Positions 1 through 10,117 of a stretch of 64,000 bases of DNA are shown here, in pieces. The notes below the pieces were generated by a model, which was given only the letters and a program-made list of their open reading frames with translations, searched no databases and was not told the DNA's origin. How positions within the stretch are numbered: position 1 is the stretch's first letter; every line of letters begins with the position of its first letter. Origin of the DNA: Porphyra umbilicalis (lineage: Eukaryota; Rhodophyta; Bangiophyceae; Bangiales; Bangiaceae); the NCBI GenBank assembly GCA_002049455.2, contig KV919038.1, positions 42,457 through 106,456 of the forward strand, read 5' to 3'. Both the position numbers and the translations under genes were made by a program.

Positions 1-776
1 GGCCCCCAGCTCACGATGCAGTGCGCTTCGTCAATGGCAATCAGCCCGAGCTTCCCCGACTTGTCCAACAGCCGCAGCGAGTCGACAAAGCCCGCCGACA
101 GCACCTTTTCGGGCGACGCGTAGACGATCGGCCGGTCGCCCGCGAGCGCCGCCACCTCCTCGGCATACTCCATCTGCGCGCTGCCGAGGTAGGTGGCCAC
201 CCGCCGGCGGCCTTCGCCGACGGTCGCGTTGAGTTTGGCCACTTGATCCTGCATCAGCGAGATGAGCGGGGAGACGACAAGCACCACCTGCCCGCCGCGC
301 GCGTGCAACGCCGGCAGCTGGTAGCAGATGGACTTGCCGGCGCCCGTCGCCCAAAAGACGCACGTATCCCGGCCAGAGACGGCCGCCTCAATCACCGCCT
401 CTTGGCCGGAGCGGAAGCCCTCAAAGCCAAAGCACGCGCGGAGGGTGTCGGTCAAGCCGCCGACGCCGGCGCGCATCGGCGTGCCAAACACGACGGGGCC
501 GTCGGCGTGGGGGGAAGGCGCCGACGCCGCGGCGCGTGGAGCACCCAGCGCCCGCACCGGCGGCAAGGCATCCGGCGCCACCGCCACTGCCGCCGCAGCG
601 CGCGGGGGAGCGCCGTGGTCAGCCGCCAGCGGCGGCGCCGCCGCCGCCGTCGATGCGCCCGCATCCACCCGCTGCTTCTTGGCAACGACGGCGGACAGGT
701 CAAAGGCCGCAAACAGGTCGTCATCGCCATCGTCGAGGGACGGCACGGCCGCCGCAGCGGCGGGCGTCCCGGCCAT
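1..776 (-). CDS. RecQ-family ATP-dependent DNA helicase, N-terminal part, cut by the window edge
   Basis: RecQ helicases unwind DNA 3'-5' during recombination, replication-fork repair and genome maintenance in the nucleus. Reading leftward from ATG at 776, about 110 residues of acidic and Ala/Pro-rich tail (DDGDDDLFAAFDL near residue 15) lead into the helicase core. Visible are the RecQ motif 0 region (FGFEGFRSGQEAVIEAA), motif I (WATGAGKSICYQLPAL), motif Ia (VVLVVSPLISLMQDQVAKL) and motif II with the RecQ-specific extension (DEAHCIVSWG) at the left edge. The Walker A reads TGAGKS where TGGGKS is usual. The C-terminal helicase lobe and any RQC/HRDC domain lie outside the window. The ATG is the first one giving an uninterrupted frame. 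Upstream, at 966-975, is a G-run, that is a C-run on the coding strand. The identification is firm from the motifs; which RecQ subfamily cannot be told from this part. Confidence 0.93.
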   Translation of the reverse strand, partial: MAGTPAAAAAVPSLDDGDDDLFAAFDLSAVVAKKQRVDAGASTAAAAPPLAADHGAPPRAAAAVAVAPDALPPVRALGAPRAAASAPSPHADGPVVFGTPMRAGVGGLTDTLRACFGFEGFRSGQEAVIEAAVSGRDTCVFWATGAGKSICYQLPALHARGGQVVLVVSPLISLMQDQVAKLNATVGEGRRRVATYLGSAQMEYAEEVAALAGDRPIVYASPEKVLSAGFVDSLRLLDKSGKLGLIAIDEAHCIVSWG

Positions 777-1957
777 GGCGGCCCCGTGCGCGGCGCGGCC
801 GGCGGTGGCAGGCGGCCGGTGCGGACACAACCGCGTCGAGGCGTATGCAGAGGCCGCCCGCGAAAGGGGAAAGGGTAGAGGCGTGTGCCGACGCCGCGGG
901 TAGAAGGGGCAAGGGTTTCGCCAAGAGCGCGCAGGCGCGCACGGGGGCGGGGCGGTGTGGCGCGGTGGGGGGGGGTTCGGTGCCGCGTCACGACGGATGG
1001 GGCACGCACGTAGGCGGGGGGCGCAGCCGCGTGCGGCGTGGGGGCACCGACGACGCCGCACACGGTGCTCCCGCGGGCGTGCGGTCGACGCAACGGCCAC
1101 AGCGCCGGCTCGGCCCGCCGCGCCCCAATCACAATTGGCGACGGCGGATGCACGCCGTTTGGATTAGGGGCGGCAAGCGCCGCGCCAGACGGCGGATCGC
1201 TGCGGCTGGCGGGATCTCCTGCGCTTGGCGCCGCCACGCCCATCGATGGGCGGGGATGCATCCCCGCTCCCGCGTCTGCGCGTTGGCTGGCGCCGTCCTC
1301 CCGGCGGGCGCCGCTCGCCGTTGCCGCCACGCGCTTTTCCCGCCTGCCGTCACGCCCCCCACCCCCCCCGTCGCAGAGCCGCCGCCAAGCAAACCCCCGT
1401 GTCCTCTGCCGGCTGTCGATGCGCCGCCGACCGCCGTGCAGTGCGCCTGCCCTCGGTCGGCCGCCCGCCGGCCACGGGTGCCGCTGCGCCCGCCGTGCCC
1501 GTCACGGCGGGTCGGGGGGACACGGCTGAAAGAGCCGTCGCTCCGCCCCGTTTGCTCGGTTGTTGTCGCTGGACGGGCGGCGGTCCCGTCTGTCTCTGTC
1601 GCCGCTGCCGCAGCTGTGGCCGCTGCGCGATTCGCTCGCTGTGGTGGTCGCTTTGCTGGCCGGTATCGGTGTTACCGTGTCGTGGGCCTCTGTAGCACCT
1701 CGCCCAAACGGCCCTGTGCTGGAAAACGTCGCCCATACAACTGCACTGGCCTTTGATGCAGTGGCCTAGCGTCCACCCTGTCAACTGTACAAACCGCCCG
1801 CGATGCCTGCACAGCAGCTGCGGCACCCCCTCACCGCCCGCACGCTCCACCGCCAGCACCAACCTGGCGTGCGCGTTCCACGTACACCCCTCCCGCACGC
1901 GCGTTCTACGTACACCCCACCCACCCCACCCCCCCCCCCCCCCCCCTCGTCACGCCC
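777..1957. other. Intergenic region upstream of RecQ and downstream of the choice-of-anchor A gene
   Basis: About 1.2 kb with no recognisable protein on either strand; the open frames here are low-complexity shadows of GC-rich sequence. It should hold the RecQ promoter (right to left) and the 3' end of the choice-of-anchor A gene. An 18-base C-run lies at 1929-1946. No TATA-like element, RNA gene or mobile element was seen. Confidence 0.5.
1929..1946 (-). repeat. 18-base C/G homopolymer just past a stop codon
   Basis: Eighteen Cs on the + strand, so 18 Gs on the coding strand of the choice-of-anchor A gene, beginning 11 bases after its TGA. One of several G-runs placed at gene ends in this window. 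Confidence 0.95.
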
Positions 1958-3467
1958 TCAACACGCAAACGGCGCGTTGCGGAACTCGACGCCCGTATCG
2001 ACCGACGCCACGACGACACTCCCCCGCACGTTGCCCGCGGGCCCGTCCAACGCCACCCCCGGCGCGAGCACCGCCGCCGGCACGCCGACATTGTCGACCG
2101 TCAGCGCGGCCACGCCACAAAAGTTCAACACGGTCGTCGGGGGCACAAAGTTGAAAGACTCGCACCCCGCCAGCCGCACCCGCCCGCCGCCGTCGCCGCC
2201 GCCGGCGCCGCCGAGCACGTTGATGGCCACGACCGTCGACGCGTCCCGCCGGCCGGCCACCGTCACGCCCGTGGCGGCCGTCAACGCCGCGCCCGGCACG
2301 GTGCACAGGGCGAGGGCGCCCGCCGGCGCGGCCGACACGTCAAACGAAACGCCGCCGCCGTCGGTGAGAGACGTGACGCACCCGGCGGGCGCGGCACGAC
2401 CGCACAGCGCCGCCGACGCGGCGGTCGCCGACGCGGCGGCGGCAGCGAAATCAAAGGCGCCCGCCGGCACGGCGGCGGCGCACACCCGCCCGACCGAGTC
2501 GGGGAGGACCACGCCGGCGGGGAGGGACAGGCCGCCATTGGCCACCTGCCCAGACGACGCGTTGAGGGCGCCCCCGACGGCCAGTGCGACCGACGACGGG
2601 TCGCACGGCGACGACGGGTTGACGGAAAAGCCCGTCAGCGTCGCGTCGCCGCCGCACGCGAGGGGGCCGAGCACCTCGGACGCGACGAGCGTCGTGGCGC
2701 CAACCGTAAAGAGGTTAAAGGGGGGGAACCGTGGGCACCCGGGGGGGGGGACAAACGGTGCCCCGGCGTCGGCGGGTGCGACGGGGGCGGTCGCGGGCGC
2801 CACGAGGGGGGGTTGAGGGACCGCCGCCGGCGGGGGCGGTGCCGCGAGAGGCACGGGCGTCACCAACGGCGGTGGCGTGGCGGGCGCCGCGGGCGCCGCC
2901 ACGGGCGTCGGGGGGGCGTCGGCACCGCCGCCGCCGGGACGGGCGCCGACGGCGGCAAGCCACCGACGGGCGCCACCAGTGACGGGAGCAGCGGCGCCGC
3001 CGCGCCCGGTACGCCCGTCGACGGGTTGACGGCTCCGCCGACGACGCCGAACGTCAGCGGCGGGGGGGGGTCGGCACGGCCGCACCGGCAGTGGGGAACA
3101 GCGGTAGCTGCGGCGGCGGCGCCGCCAACGGCAGCGGCAGCGCCAGCGGCGGCGCCACCACAGGCAGTTGTTGCGGTGGCAGCGTCTCTTGCGGGGTGGT
3201 GACACCGACAAACGGCATGGCCCACCCACCCTCTCCGTCGGCGACCGCGCCCGCGGGCGGGGCGGGCACCGCGAGCAGCGGCGCGCATGGCGGCGGCGCG
3301 CCGCCAACGGCCGTGAGGAAGGGCTGCTGGCCGAAGGCCGCGGCGGCACCGGCGGTGCGCGGCAAGTAGGCGGCGGGCATGGCAGAGGTGGCAGAGGTAA
3401 CGGCGGCAACAGTCAGGGCGGTGACGGCCGCCGCCCAGGTGGGGGAGGTGCGTGTGACGCCCACCAT
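1958..3467 (-). CDS. Secreted choice-of-anchor A domain protein (copy 1)
   Basis: Probable secreted cell-surface protein. The ATG at 3467 (context GGCACCATGG) opens a clear signal peptide (MVGVTRTSPTWAAAVTALTV, Ala/Val-rich core, then cleavage near SAMPAAYLPR) and a Pro/Ala-rich linker. The C-terminal about 260 residues match the choice-of-anchor A adhesin domain: the opening strand pattern FNLFTVGATTLVASEVLGP, then ACGGDATLTGFSVN, a late VLNFCGVAALTVDNVGV, and the closing AAVLAPGVAL...GSVVVASVDTGVEF. The frame changes twice inside G-runs, at 3062-3070 and 2910-2916, so this is one gene only if those run lengths are wrong or the transcript slips. A paralogue lies at 60764-61727. The family is known mainly from bacterial surface proteins. 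The domain assignment is good; function (wall or adhesion) is inference. Confidence 0.72.
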
Positions 3468-4487
3468 GGTGCCGCACACAAGGGGGGGGGGGCGGTGGCC
3501 GGGGCGGCGCCTGGTGTCTGTGGTGGCGACGGCCGGCGGAGCGGCGGCAGCGCCCGTCGTCGGCGGAGGCAGGGAGGAGGCGGGATGGTAGGCAGCTGGT
3601 GGCGAAAGGCCCGACACCGAACTGGTCGACCCAGTCGGAGTTTTTATACGGCGGTGGCTCCATCGGGGAGGGCACACGGCGTGCCAGCCCCGTACACCCC
3701 GTCGCGCAGAGGTGCCTCCCCATCGAGCCCCAAGGCATCGCACGGGGAAAGAAGGACCGGCGGGAGCCCTCTGACACTGTCGGCAGCGAGGGCAAACGTG
3801 GCCGGCACCCGCCGATGGGGTGCCCGCCCGCCGGCGGGACGGGCGGGTGCTACCAGCACAAGAAAACGTGGGCGGTGCCCCACCGCGTACCGCGCAACGG
3901 CAGTCCCCGTTCATGACACTTTGGACACGGCACTGTCCGCGGCCGTCCCGCAGAGATGGACGGCACTGGGGGAGGCGGTGCCGCGCCGCCCGCCCCGTTT
4001 GGCCGAGCGCCGCGCGCCACGGTCGTGGTTATTGTGGCGGCACGTCATGGCGGTCGCAGACACCGTGCCGGCATCGGGATGCGTGCCCTGCAGGGCGCTT
4101 CGTGGAGGTGGTCGGGACGGCGCCGACGGCGCATGGAAACGTGTCGCGATTTCCATGTGAGGAATCACGATCCGTTTCGACTGCAATCAATTGTCATACT
4201 TATATGGAATCGAGTATCCACACTGCATTTCGGCTGCCGTTTCGAGGCCAAGGGCGGGCGCGTCACCTCGTCGCCCGAGCGTCGGCCGCGTCAGCAACGG
4301 CAGTGCTCTGCCTTCACCGCCACGCGCCGCCAACGCCCAATGCGTCCTACCCTAGCTAGCCCCTCCCGCAGGCACCACATTTTCTCCATCTCCCACGCGT
4401 GTGTTTTTGCGCTTTGCCTGGTCGCCGGCCCCGTCCCCGTCCTGGTACACGCGCCCCCGCCGTCACCGGCCACCCCCCCCTACAACG
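3468..4487. other. Divergent intergenic region between choice-of-anchor A gene and DNAJC17-like gene
   Basis: About 1 kb that must contain both promoters, since the flanking genes point away from each other. It includes a locally AT-richer stretch at roughly 4140-4230 (with the palindrome-like CTTATATGG at 4199-4207), unusual against the GC-rich surroundings, which is the best place to look for core promoter elements. No gene or mobile element recognised. Confidence 0.45.
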
Positions 4488-5245
4488 ATGGCGCCCCCCC
4501 CCCCAACCCCTACACCGTCCTCGGCCTCGACTGGCGGGCGACGGCCGCCCTCCCCCCCCCGCCATTACCCGCGCCTACCGCAAAGCCGCCCTGCGCGTGC
4601 ACCCCGACAAGAACCCGACGGTCCCCCCCGCCGCCGCCGCCGCCGCCTTTGCCGCCGTCTTTGCCGCCTACGAGGCGCTCTCCGACGCGGACGGGCGGGC
4701 GGCGCTCGACGCGCGGCTGGCGGCGGGGGCGGCGGCGGCGACCGCCGCCGCCGCCCGCACCGCCGCCATGGACGGGGAGCGCCGCGCCGCGCGGTCGGCG
4801 TTGGAGCGGCGGGAGGCGGACGCGGCGGCGGCGGCCGCGGGCGTCGGCGGCGGCGCGACGGCGGGCGCGTCTGCTGCTGCCGCCGCCGCCGCCGCCGCCG
4901 CCGTCGGTCGGGAGGCGCGGATGCGCGCCGAGCTGGTGCGCCTCGGGCGGGAGGTGGCCGCCGAGGCGGCGGCCGCGCGGCGCGCGGCGCGCGCGCCCGA
5001 CGGCGGGCGGGGTGGCGCCGCGGCGCGGCGGCGGGGGGGGGGGCACGCCGAGCCGGACGAGGGGGGGGGGGGGGGGGCGCCGAGGGCGGGGGGGATGGGC
5101 CGCCCCGCTGATTGGGGGGGGGGACGCCGCCTGGGGGGGGGGGGGGTCCTGCCCCCCGTCGGCGCCTACGCGGGCCGCTATGGGGATTTTGGGGCGTACG
5201 AGGCGGCCACGCTCGCGCGGTGTCGGGGGGGGGGGGGGGGGGTGA
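4488..5245 (+). CDS. DnaJ-domain protein, DNAJC17/Cwf23-like, frame broken at C-runs
   Basis: J-domain co-chaperone that would stimulate an Hsp70; relatives of this type associate with the spliceosome. From ATG 4488 the J domain reads NPYTVLGLDWRATAAL, then AITRAYRKAALRVHPDKNP with the HPD signature, then FAAVFAAYEALSDADGRAAL. A charged helix follows (MDGERRAARSALERREAD), as in DNAJC17, then Ala/Gly-rich sequence and a closing FGAYEAATLAR that resembles the family C-terminus. Two C-runs break the frame: 4494-4504 (11 Cs, 12 needed) and 4552-4560 (9 Cs, 10 needed). Each is one base short, which restores one continuous J domain and argues for a run-length error. An 18-G run at 5225-5242 is followed directly by TGA. 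J domain certain; the DNAJC17 assignment rests on the post-J helix and is moderate. Confidence 0.82.
5225..5242 (+). repeat. 18-base G homopolymer abutting a stop codon
   Basis: Eighteen Gs on the coding strand end exactly at the TGA (5243-5245) of the DnaJ-domain gene. More G-runs lie on both sides (5029-5270). Confidence 0.95.
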
Positions 5246-5923
5246 CGCTGGGGGGGGGGGGGGGGGTGCCTGCGCAGAAGGCGGGCGGTCGCCCGTGCCC
5301 GCGCGCTTGGTTTCTCGCCCCGGGGGGGGCGCCCGTGCCGGCACGGGGTGTTGCTTGTACAGGGGTCTCGCGCCGACTCTGTCTCTTGTGTTGTTGCTTG
5401 TACAGGGGGCCCGCGCCGACCCGGTCTCTCGTTCCGTCGGTGAGCCGCTGCGCCGGCGCGCCGGCGGTCCCGCCCACTGCGCGACGGCGTCGCGCCGCCA
5501 CCGTGGCGGGCGGTCGACCCGGGGCGGCCGGGTCGCACAACCACCCGCACGGCAACGCAGGTGGGGCTGGGCGGCGCGCGCCCGCCGCCCAACCGTGACC
5601 GTACGGCGACGGCGCGCGGCCGCCGGTCGGTGCGCCGACCCCGCGCTGCCGAGCCCGCCCGCCCGCGGGCGCCGGCGGGCGGCGCCGCCGCCGCCACGCC
5701 CGTCGACCGCCGGGCAGCCACCCACACGGCGCACGCGCCGACGCGGGGGCGCCCGACGACGGGCGTCACGGCCGCCGCCCATCGGCGCGGGTGGGGTCCC
5801 CGCCGTCGCCCCCCACCCACGCCCCTCTTGCGGTGCGCTCCAGGCCGCCGCCGCGCGCGCGCCGCGCGCCCCTCCCCCCCCCCCGCCGGGCGTCGGCGGC
5901 GCCCCCCCCCCCCCACGGCGTGC
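5246..5923. other. Convergent 3' intergenic region
   Basis: Lies between the 3' ends of the DnaJ-domain gene and the DUF3593-DUF2499 gene. It holds more G-runs, the 43-base direct repeat at 5351-5436, and C-runs at 5875-5917. No gene recognised. Confidence 0.45.
5351..5436 (+). repeat. Tandem direct repeat, two 43-base units
   Basis: Two adjacent copies, 5351-5393 and 5394-5436, both opening TTGCTTGTACAGGGG and continuing with a CGCGCCGAC...GTCTC core; they differ at a few positions. Found just downstream of the DnaJ-domain gene. Role unknown. Confidence 0.8.
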
Positions 5924-7429
5924 CTACGCTTGCACAGAGTCGGACTCGGCGGCGGCGGCGGCGGCGGTCTCCCGCGCCCCCGCGCCGCCCACGACGCTGC
6001 ATTCACGGCCGTCGGCAAGACGACCGCCGCGACCGCCACGGGCAGCGTCGGGTGGAAGGCGCCGTCGAGCCACAGCTCCCCCCACTTGACGACCGCCGCG
6101 GCCGCCACCGAGCCGCCGACGACCTTGGCCCAAAACACCGCCGGCGGCTCCACCGCCGCCGCCGCCGCCGCCATGAGGGGCGGTCGCGGCGCCACCGCCG
6201 CGCCATCGTCGCCGCCCACGCCGCCCGCCGCCGCCGCCGCCAGCGCCTTGCCCCGCCGGTACACCCGCCACGCGGCGACGGCGCAGCAGGTGTTCCCGCC
6301 CACGGTCAGGGCGGCTTGCAGGGCGACGAGCCCCCCCACCGCCGGCGCGTTGTAGGCAGCGTGAAACACACACGCCGCCACCCCCGACGCGTGCAGCGGC
6401 ACCATCCCCCACACGAGCCCCTTCCACGCGTCATTCCCCGACGCGGCCGCGTAGCGCCACGCGAGGCCCATGGCGAGGAGCCACTCGGCGACGGACGAGA
6501 CGTGGATGGCCCACGTCGGCAGCGACAGCGCGTTGGCGGGTTCAACGTGCGCCGACGTGCCGCCGGCGGCGGCCAGCGCCGCCACGCCCGCCGCAATGAC
6601 CGCGGCGGCGAGGGCCTCGCCGGCCATCGCGCGGCCGGGGGGGGTGCCGACCCCGTTGCCGACCGCCGGGGGGGCGCCCGACAGTGCCGCCGCCACAGAG
6701 GTGGAGGACGCGGGGGGGGGGGAGGTGCCCCCGCCACCCCGTCGGTCGCGGCGGCGGTGGCGGCGGCGGCCCCGTCGGTGACGCGAGCCCCGCCCGGAAC
6801 CCCCCCACAATGAGCAAGTTGGTGACGGTCAGCAGCGACTCGGCCGACCCGTGGAGCCAATCGACGTTGGCGAGGATGTCGCCGACAACGACCTTGGCGT
6901 AGATGCCCGCGGGGATGGTCGCAAACACAAAGACGAGGAGGAAGGCAAAGCCGCGGTAGGCCCCCTTGGGGCACCCCGTTTCGGGGCGGGAGAGGAAGTA
7001 GAGGAAGGCGAGGTACGGGAAGAGGGAGGCTGCAAACAGCTGCGCGGCGAGCGCGTCGGCGGCCGCCGCCGAGATGGACCACGGGTCGGTAAAGGCGAGG
7101 GCGAGGGGGGCGGCGACAGCCGCAGCGGCGGCCGCCACCGCGTCGCCGGCGGCGGTGACGGCGGTGGTGGCGGCAGGCGGGAGGTGCGCCGCGAGCGCGG
7201 CGGGCGCGGCTGCCAACGCTGGCGCGGCGGCGGGCAGCAGCGGCGCCAGCGTGGCCACGGGTGGGGAGGCGCCGACGGCCGGCCGGCGGCGGTGGGGCGC
7301 CCGAGCGGCGGGCACCGGATGCGGGGCGCCGCGGTGTGGCAGCCCCGTCGACGGGCGCGCCGCCCAGCGCCCCGCCGCGGAAAAGGCGGCGGGGGCGGGG
7401 GCGAGGAAGGCGCCGACCGGGGACGGCAT
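5924..7429 (-). CDS. Plastid membrane protein with fused DUF3593 and DUF2499 (Ycf49-like) domains
   Basis: The two domains are known together in plastid-targeted proteins of plants and algae; DUF2499 corresponds to cyanobacterial/plastid Ycf49. ATG at 7429 (CACCATGC) begins a transit-like leader (MPSPVGAFLAPAPAAFSAAG, about 100 residues, Ala/Pro/Arg-rich). DUF3593 follows with LFAASLFPYLAFLYFLSRPE, FLLVFVFATIPAGIYAKVV and NVDWLHGSAESLLTVTNLLI. After an 11-base G-run at 6712-6722, where the frame shifts, DUF2499 begins: LSLPTWAIHVSSVAEWLLAM, WKGLVWGMVPLHASGVAACV, LVALQAALTVGGNTCCAVAA. About six hydrophobic helices are visible. A second hydrophobic part ends near VNAASWAARG. The stop used here (5924) follows a helix-like tail in another frame and is uncertain. 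Biochemical role is unknown in the family. Confidence 0.86.
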
Positions 7430-8202
7430 GGTGCACGCGCGGCGGCACGCGTCGGTGCCCACTGCGACAAAGCAGACGGACAAGGGCGCGGGAAGAGGTC
7501 GACGCAAAGACCGACAAAAAAAAAAACCACCAAAGAGGGGCGCGACGTCAAGCAAGCACAGGCGCCCACGATGGACGGCACGGCGGTGGGGTGGCGCGGG
7601 GGGGGGTGACCGACGGCCGCGCCGGGTGGCGGGTGGAGTCTCGACGGGGGTGGCGCGCCCGCGCGGCGCGATCAGATCCGCGGGCCCCCGAGATTGAGCG
7701 CTGCCACACCCGCCCGTGAGCCCAGGGGCGCCACTTGCGCGGCCCACTTTGCATGTCCGACGTGCGCTTCGCCAGCGTCTGATACTGCTGTACCGCCGAC
7801 GCCACCCCGCGCCGGTGCATCCGTGGCGGGGGGGCGCTCGCTGTCCCCGACCCGACGGTACGGGCGCGGCGTGCCGTGTCCGTTGGCGGCACGGCATGGG
7901 CGCTTCGGCTCGCTAGGCGGGTGCAACGTCGAGGCCTCTGGCGGGCGTCTTGTCGGCTGCGGCGGGCGGCTTTGCACCGCTCTTGTTCTCCTCGCCTACG
8001 GTCGTGCGCTCGTGCCGCCGCCGGCTGCACCAGTGCCGCCTCCTGCCGCCCCTGTGCATCCGCGACGCGCGCCGCCCGGCGGGCGCTGCGTGAGCCACCC
8101 GTCGGCCGCACCACAGCGAGCGTCGTCCCCCGCTCGCCGGGTGGCGCGGCGGCAGCGCCCACCCCCCCCCCCTCCCCCCCCCCCCCCCCCGGAGCGGCCA
8201 CC
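7430..8202. other. Divergent intergenic region, DUF3593-DUF2499 gene and sulfotransferase
   Basis: Shared upstream region of two genes that point away from each other. It has an A-run at 7517-7525 close to the minus-strand start and two C-runs (8162-8172 and 8174-8190) just before the sulfotransferase ATG. No further gene seen. Confidence 0.45.
8162..8190 (+). repeat. C-runs of 11 and 17 bases in a 5' leader
   Basis: Two C-runs separated by one T, ending 12 bases before the sulfotransferase ATG at 8203; another 11-C run lies inside codons 3-6. Coding-strand C-runs at gene starts recur in this window. Confidence 0.93.
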
Positions 8203-9471
8203 ATGCCCGCCCCCCCCCCCTCCCGCGCCCGCGGGCGGCGGCTCGCCCCCCTCGTCGCCGCCGCCGTTGGCGGCGGCACCGCCCTCCTCGCCGTCTCCCT
8301 GTGGTGGCGGGGCGGCGGTGGGGTGCGCGCCCCCACCTCCCGCCTCGCCCCCGTCGGCTGCGACGCGCGCCTCGGCTACTGCGGCGCGACGGTGCGGGAG
8401 TGCCGGGACGCGCCCGCGGCGGTGGCGCCCGACCCCGCCGCGCGCAACGGGCGGCCGCTGCTGGTGGTGGCGGCCGGCGGCAGCCGCTCCGCCTCCACGT
8501 GGGTGTACAACGTCGCGCGCATCCTGCTGCGGGTGCGGGACCCCAACACCGTCGCCGGGTGGTATGAGGACCTGGCGGGCTTGACGGGCGCCTACGCGCA
8601 GCTGGAGGCAGGCAATGGCACGTACCCGCATGTGGAGGTGGCAAGCCGCCTCGACGCGCTCCGCTCCCTCGACACGTCGGTGTTGCTCAAAATCCACCTC
8701 GTGCAAGAGTGGGCGACGCTCCTCGGGGGGGCCGACGCGGCCACCACAACGGCCACGGGCGGCGCGTCCGACGCGGACCTGGTGCCCCTCACCGAGTTGT
8801 CGGCCGCCGCGGACGTGGTGCTCACCTCCCACCGGGATGTGCGGGAGGTCGTCCGCTCCCTCCGCCACATGGGGTGGGGGTCCCGCGTCAACCCGGCGGC
8901 GTTTGACCACCCCGACTTTTGCCGTCGCCCGTACGACGCGCGGTGGGGGCCGGCGCCGCTCGGCGCCGACGGCTACCGCGACGCGGACGCGTGGGTCAAC
9001 ATGGCCCGCGCGCACATCCTGTGTCGGGAGCGCCTGCTCGCGTCGGCGGGGGATAAGCTGGCACTCGACGTGGCCGCGGAGGAGCTCCACGGCGCGTCTG
9101 CGGCGGTGGCGCTGCGCCACATCCGCACCGTGGCGGCGGCGCTCGAGTGGCCCTACACGGAGGCGGAGCTGGAGGGCGTCGCCACGGAAGTGGCGCGCCT
9201 CCGCGTGCCCCCGTGCCACAGCGGGTATGGGGTGCAGCTGGTGCTCAACCCGACGTCACACATGCACCGGGGGCACGTGCGGCTGGCGGCGGAGAATGTG
9301 GAGGCGGTGGATGCAGCGGGGGTCGCTGCGATCGAGGCCGACCCGTTTTGCCGCCGGTGGCTGGTCGCCCACGGGTACATGGAGGCTGCTGGGGGGGAGG
9401 GTGCGGGGGGGGCGGGCGCACCGGCACGGAAGCGGCTACGTAGCCCTTGCGCGGCAACTGCGAATCGATAG
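8203..9471 (+). CDS. Type II membrane sulfotransferase-like protein
   Basis: Probable Golgi-lumen sulfotransferase, transferring sulfate from PAPS to a carbohydrate or other acceptor. The ATG at 8203 has an excellent context (GCCACCATGC). A short basic N-terminus (SRARGRRLAP) precedes one membrane anchor (LVAAAVGGGTALLAVSLWW, about residues 15-33), the type II layout of Golgi enzymes. The 5'-phosphosulfate loop is GGSRSASTWVYNVARILL (near residue 90) and the 3'-phosphate region is VVLTSHRDVREVVRSLRHM (near residue 208). Later helices (ELHGASAAVALRHIRTVAAAL) fit the family fold. The protein is 422 residues, a normal length, in one unbroken frame. A Gly-rich tail with G-runs (9396-9414) precedes the stop. 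Acceptor specificity cannot be told. In an alga, sulfated wall galactans would be a natural substrate, but that is only inference. Confidence 0.8.
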   Translation: MPAPPPSRARGRRLAPLVAAAVGGGTALLAVSLWWRGGGGVRAPTSRLAPVGCDARLGYCGATVRECRDAPAAVAPDPAARNGRPLLVVAAGGSRSASTWVYNVARILLRVRDPNTVAGWYEDLAGLTGAYAQLEAGNGTYPHVEVASRLDALRSLDTSVLLKIHLVQEWATLLGGADAATTTATGGASDADLVPLTELSAAADVVLTSHRDVREVVRSLRHMGWGSRVNPAAFDHPDFCRRPYDARWGPAPLGADGYRDADAWVNMARAHILCRERLLASAGDKLALDVAAEELHGASAAVALRHIRTVAAALEWPYTEAELEGVATEVARLRVPPCHSGYGVQLVLNPTSHMHRGHVRLAAENVEAVDAAGVAAIEADPFCRRWLVAHGYMEAAGGEGAGGAGAPARKRLRSPCAATANR

Positions 9472-10117
9472 GGGCTCTTGGGAGCCGCGTGTCAGCGCCC
9501 TCTGCATCGCTGCTCGGCCGTTGTATTTATGCTCTAGGGCTGGGAGCGCTGCGTCTGTTGCTTCCTTGCCCGTTGGGGACCATCCGTGATGCGCGTCGTG
9601 CCTGTGCTGTTGTTCCGCTCGACTGTCGAACAGCGGGCGGCTGGCCGAGGTGCCCGTGGGCGGTGTCCACGTCCACTCGGCGACGGCGCCCTTGGGGGCA
9701 ACGACAGGCACTTTTCGACACCAACGCCCTCAAGCCGCAAGGGTGTCGACGAGGTCGGCACTGTCGAGAGGAAACAGAGGGGCACCAGACGTGAAGGTGA
9801 AGCCGGCAACAAGGGCCTGTTCCGCACAACACAGGTAAATTCAGTAGCATAGTACATGACAATCCTTGTACGAGCGAATTTCTGGATTGAGGACGTCATA
9901 TGTTTGGACAAGTTGACTATCAGCGACTGGCAACCGAAAGCACCCCGTCCGCCTTGACTTCACACTTCTCCCTCGCCAGACGACACGACCACCAGTTCTG
10001 ACCAGCGCTGCGCCGCCCTCTTTGTTGCGAAGGCGCGTCTTCCAAACTCTGGTCTGCAGGAGGAACGGACGAGTGGCTTCCCTGCTTCGTTTCACACTTT
10101 TACAGTGTTCTGGCATC
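9472..10117. other. Intergenic region, sulfotransferase to VPS29
   Basis: About 650 bases between two genes on the same strand. Composition falls to near balance after 9830, ahead of the VPS29 start. It should hold the sulfotransferase 3' end and the VPS29 promoter. No motif could be assigned. Confidence 0.45.

Noticed and set aside
1958-3467. Bacterial contamination as the source of the choice-of-anchor genes
   Set aside because: They sit between clear eukaryotic genes, share codon use and C/G-runs with them, and are frame-broken in the same way.
4488-5245. Introns as the cause of the frame changes in the DnaJ-domain gene
   Set aside because: The conserved J domain is continuous on both sides of each C-run with no missing or extra residues and no GT/AG pair; a one-base run-length change explains it fully.
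8203-9471. Antisense open frame 7996-9219 over the sulfotransferase
   Set aside because: His/Arg/Gly-rich shadow without domain features; the + strand carries the sulfotransferase motifs.
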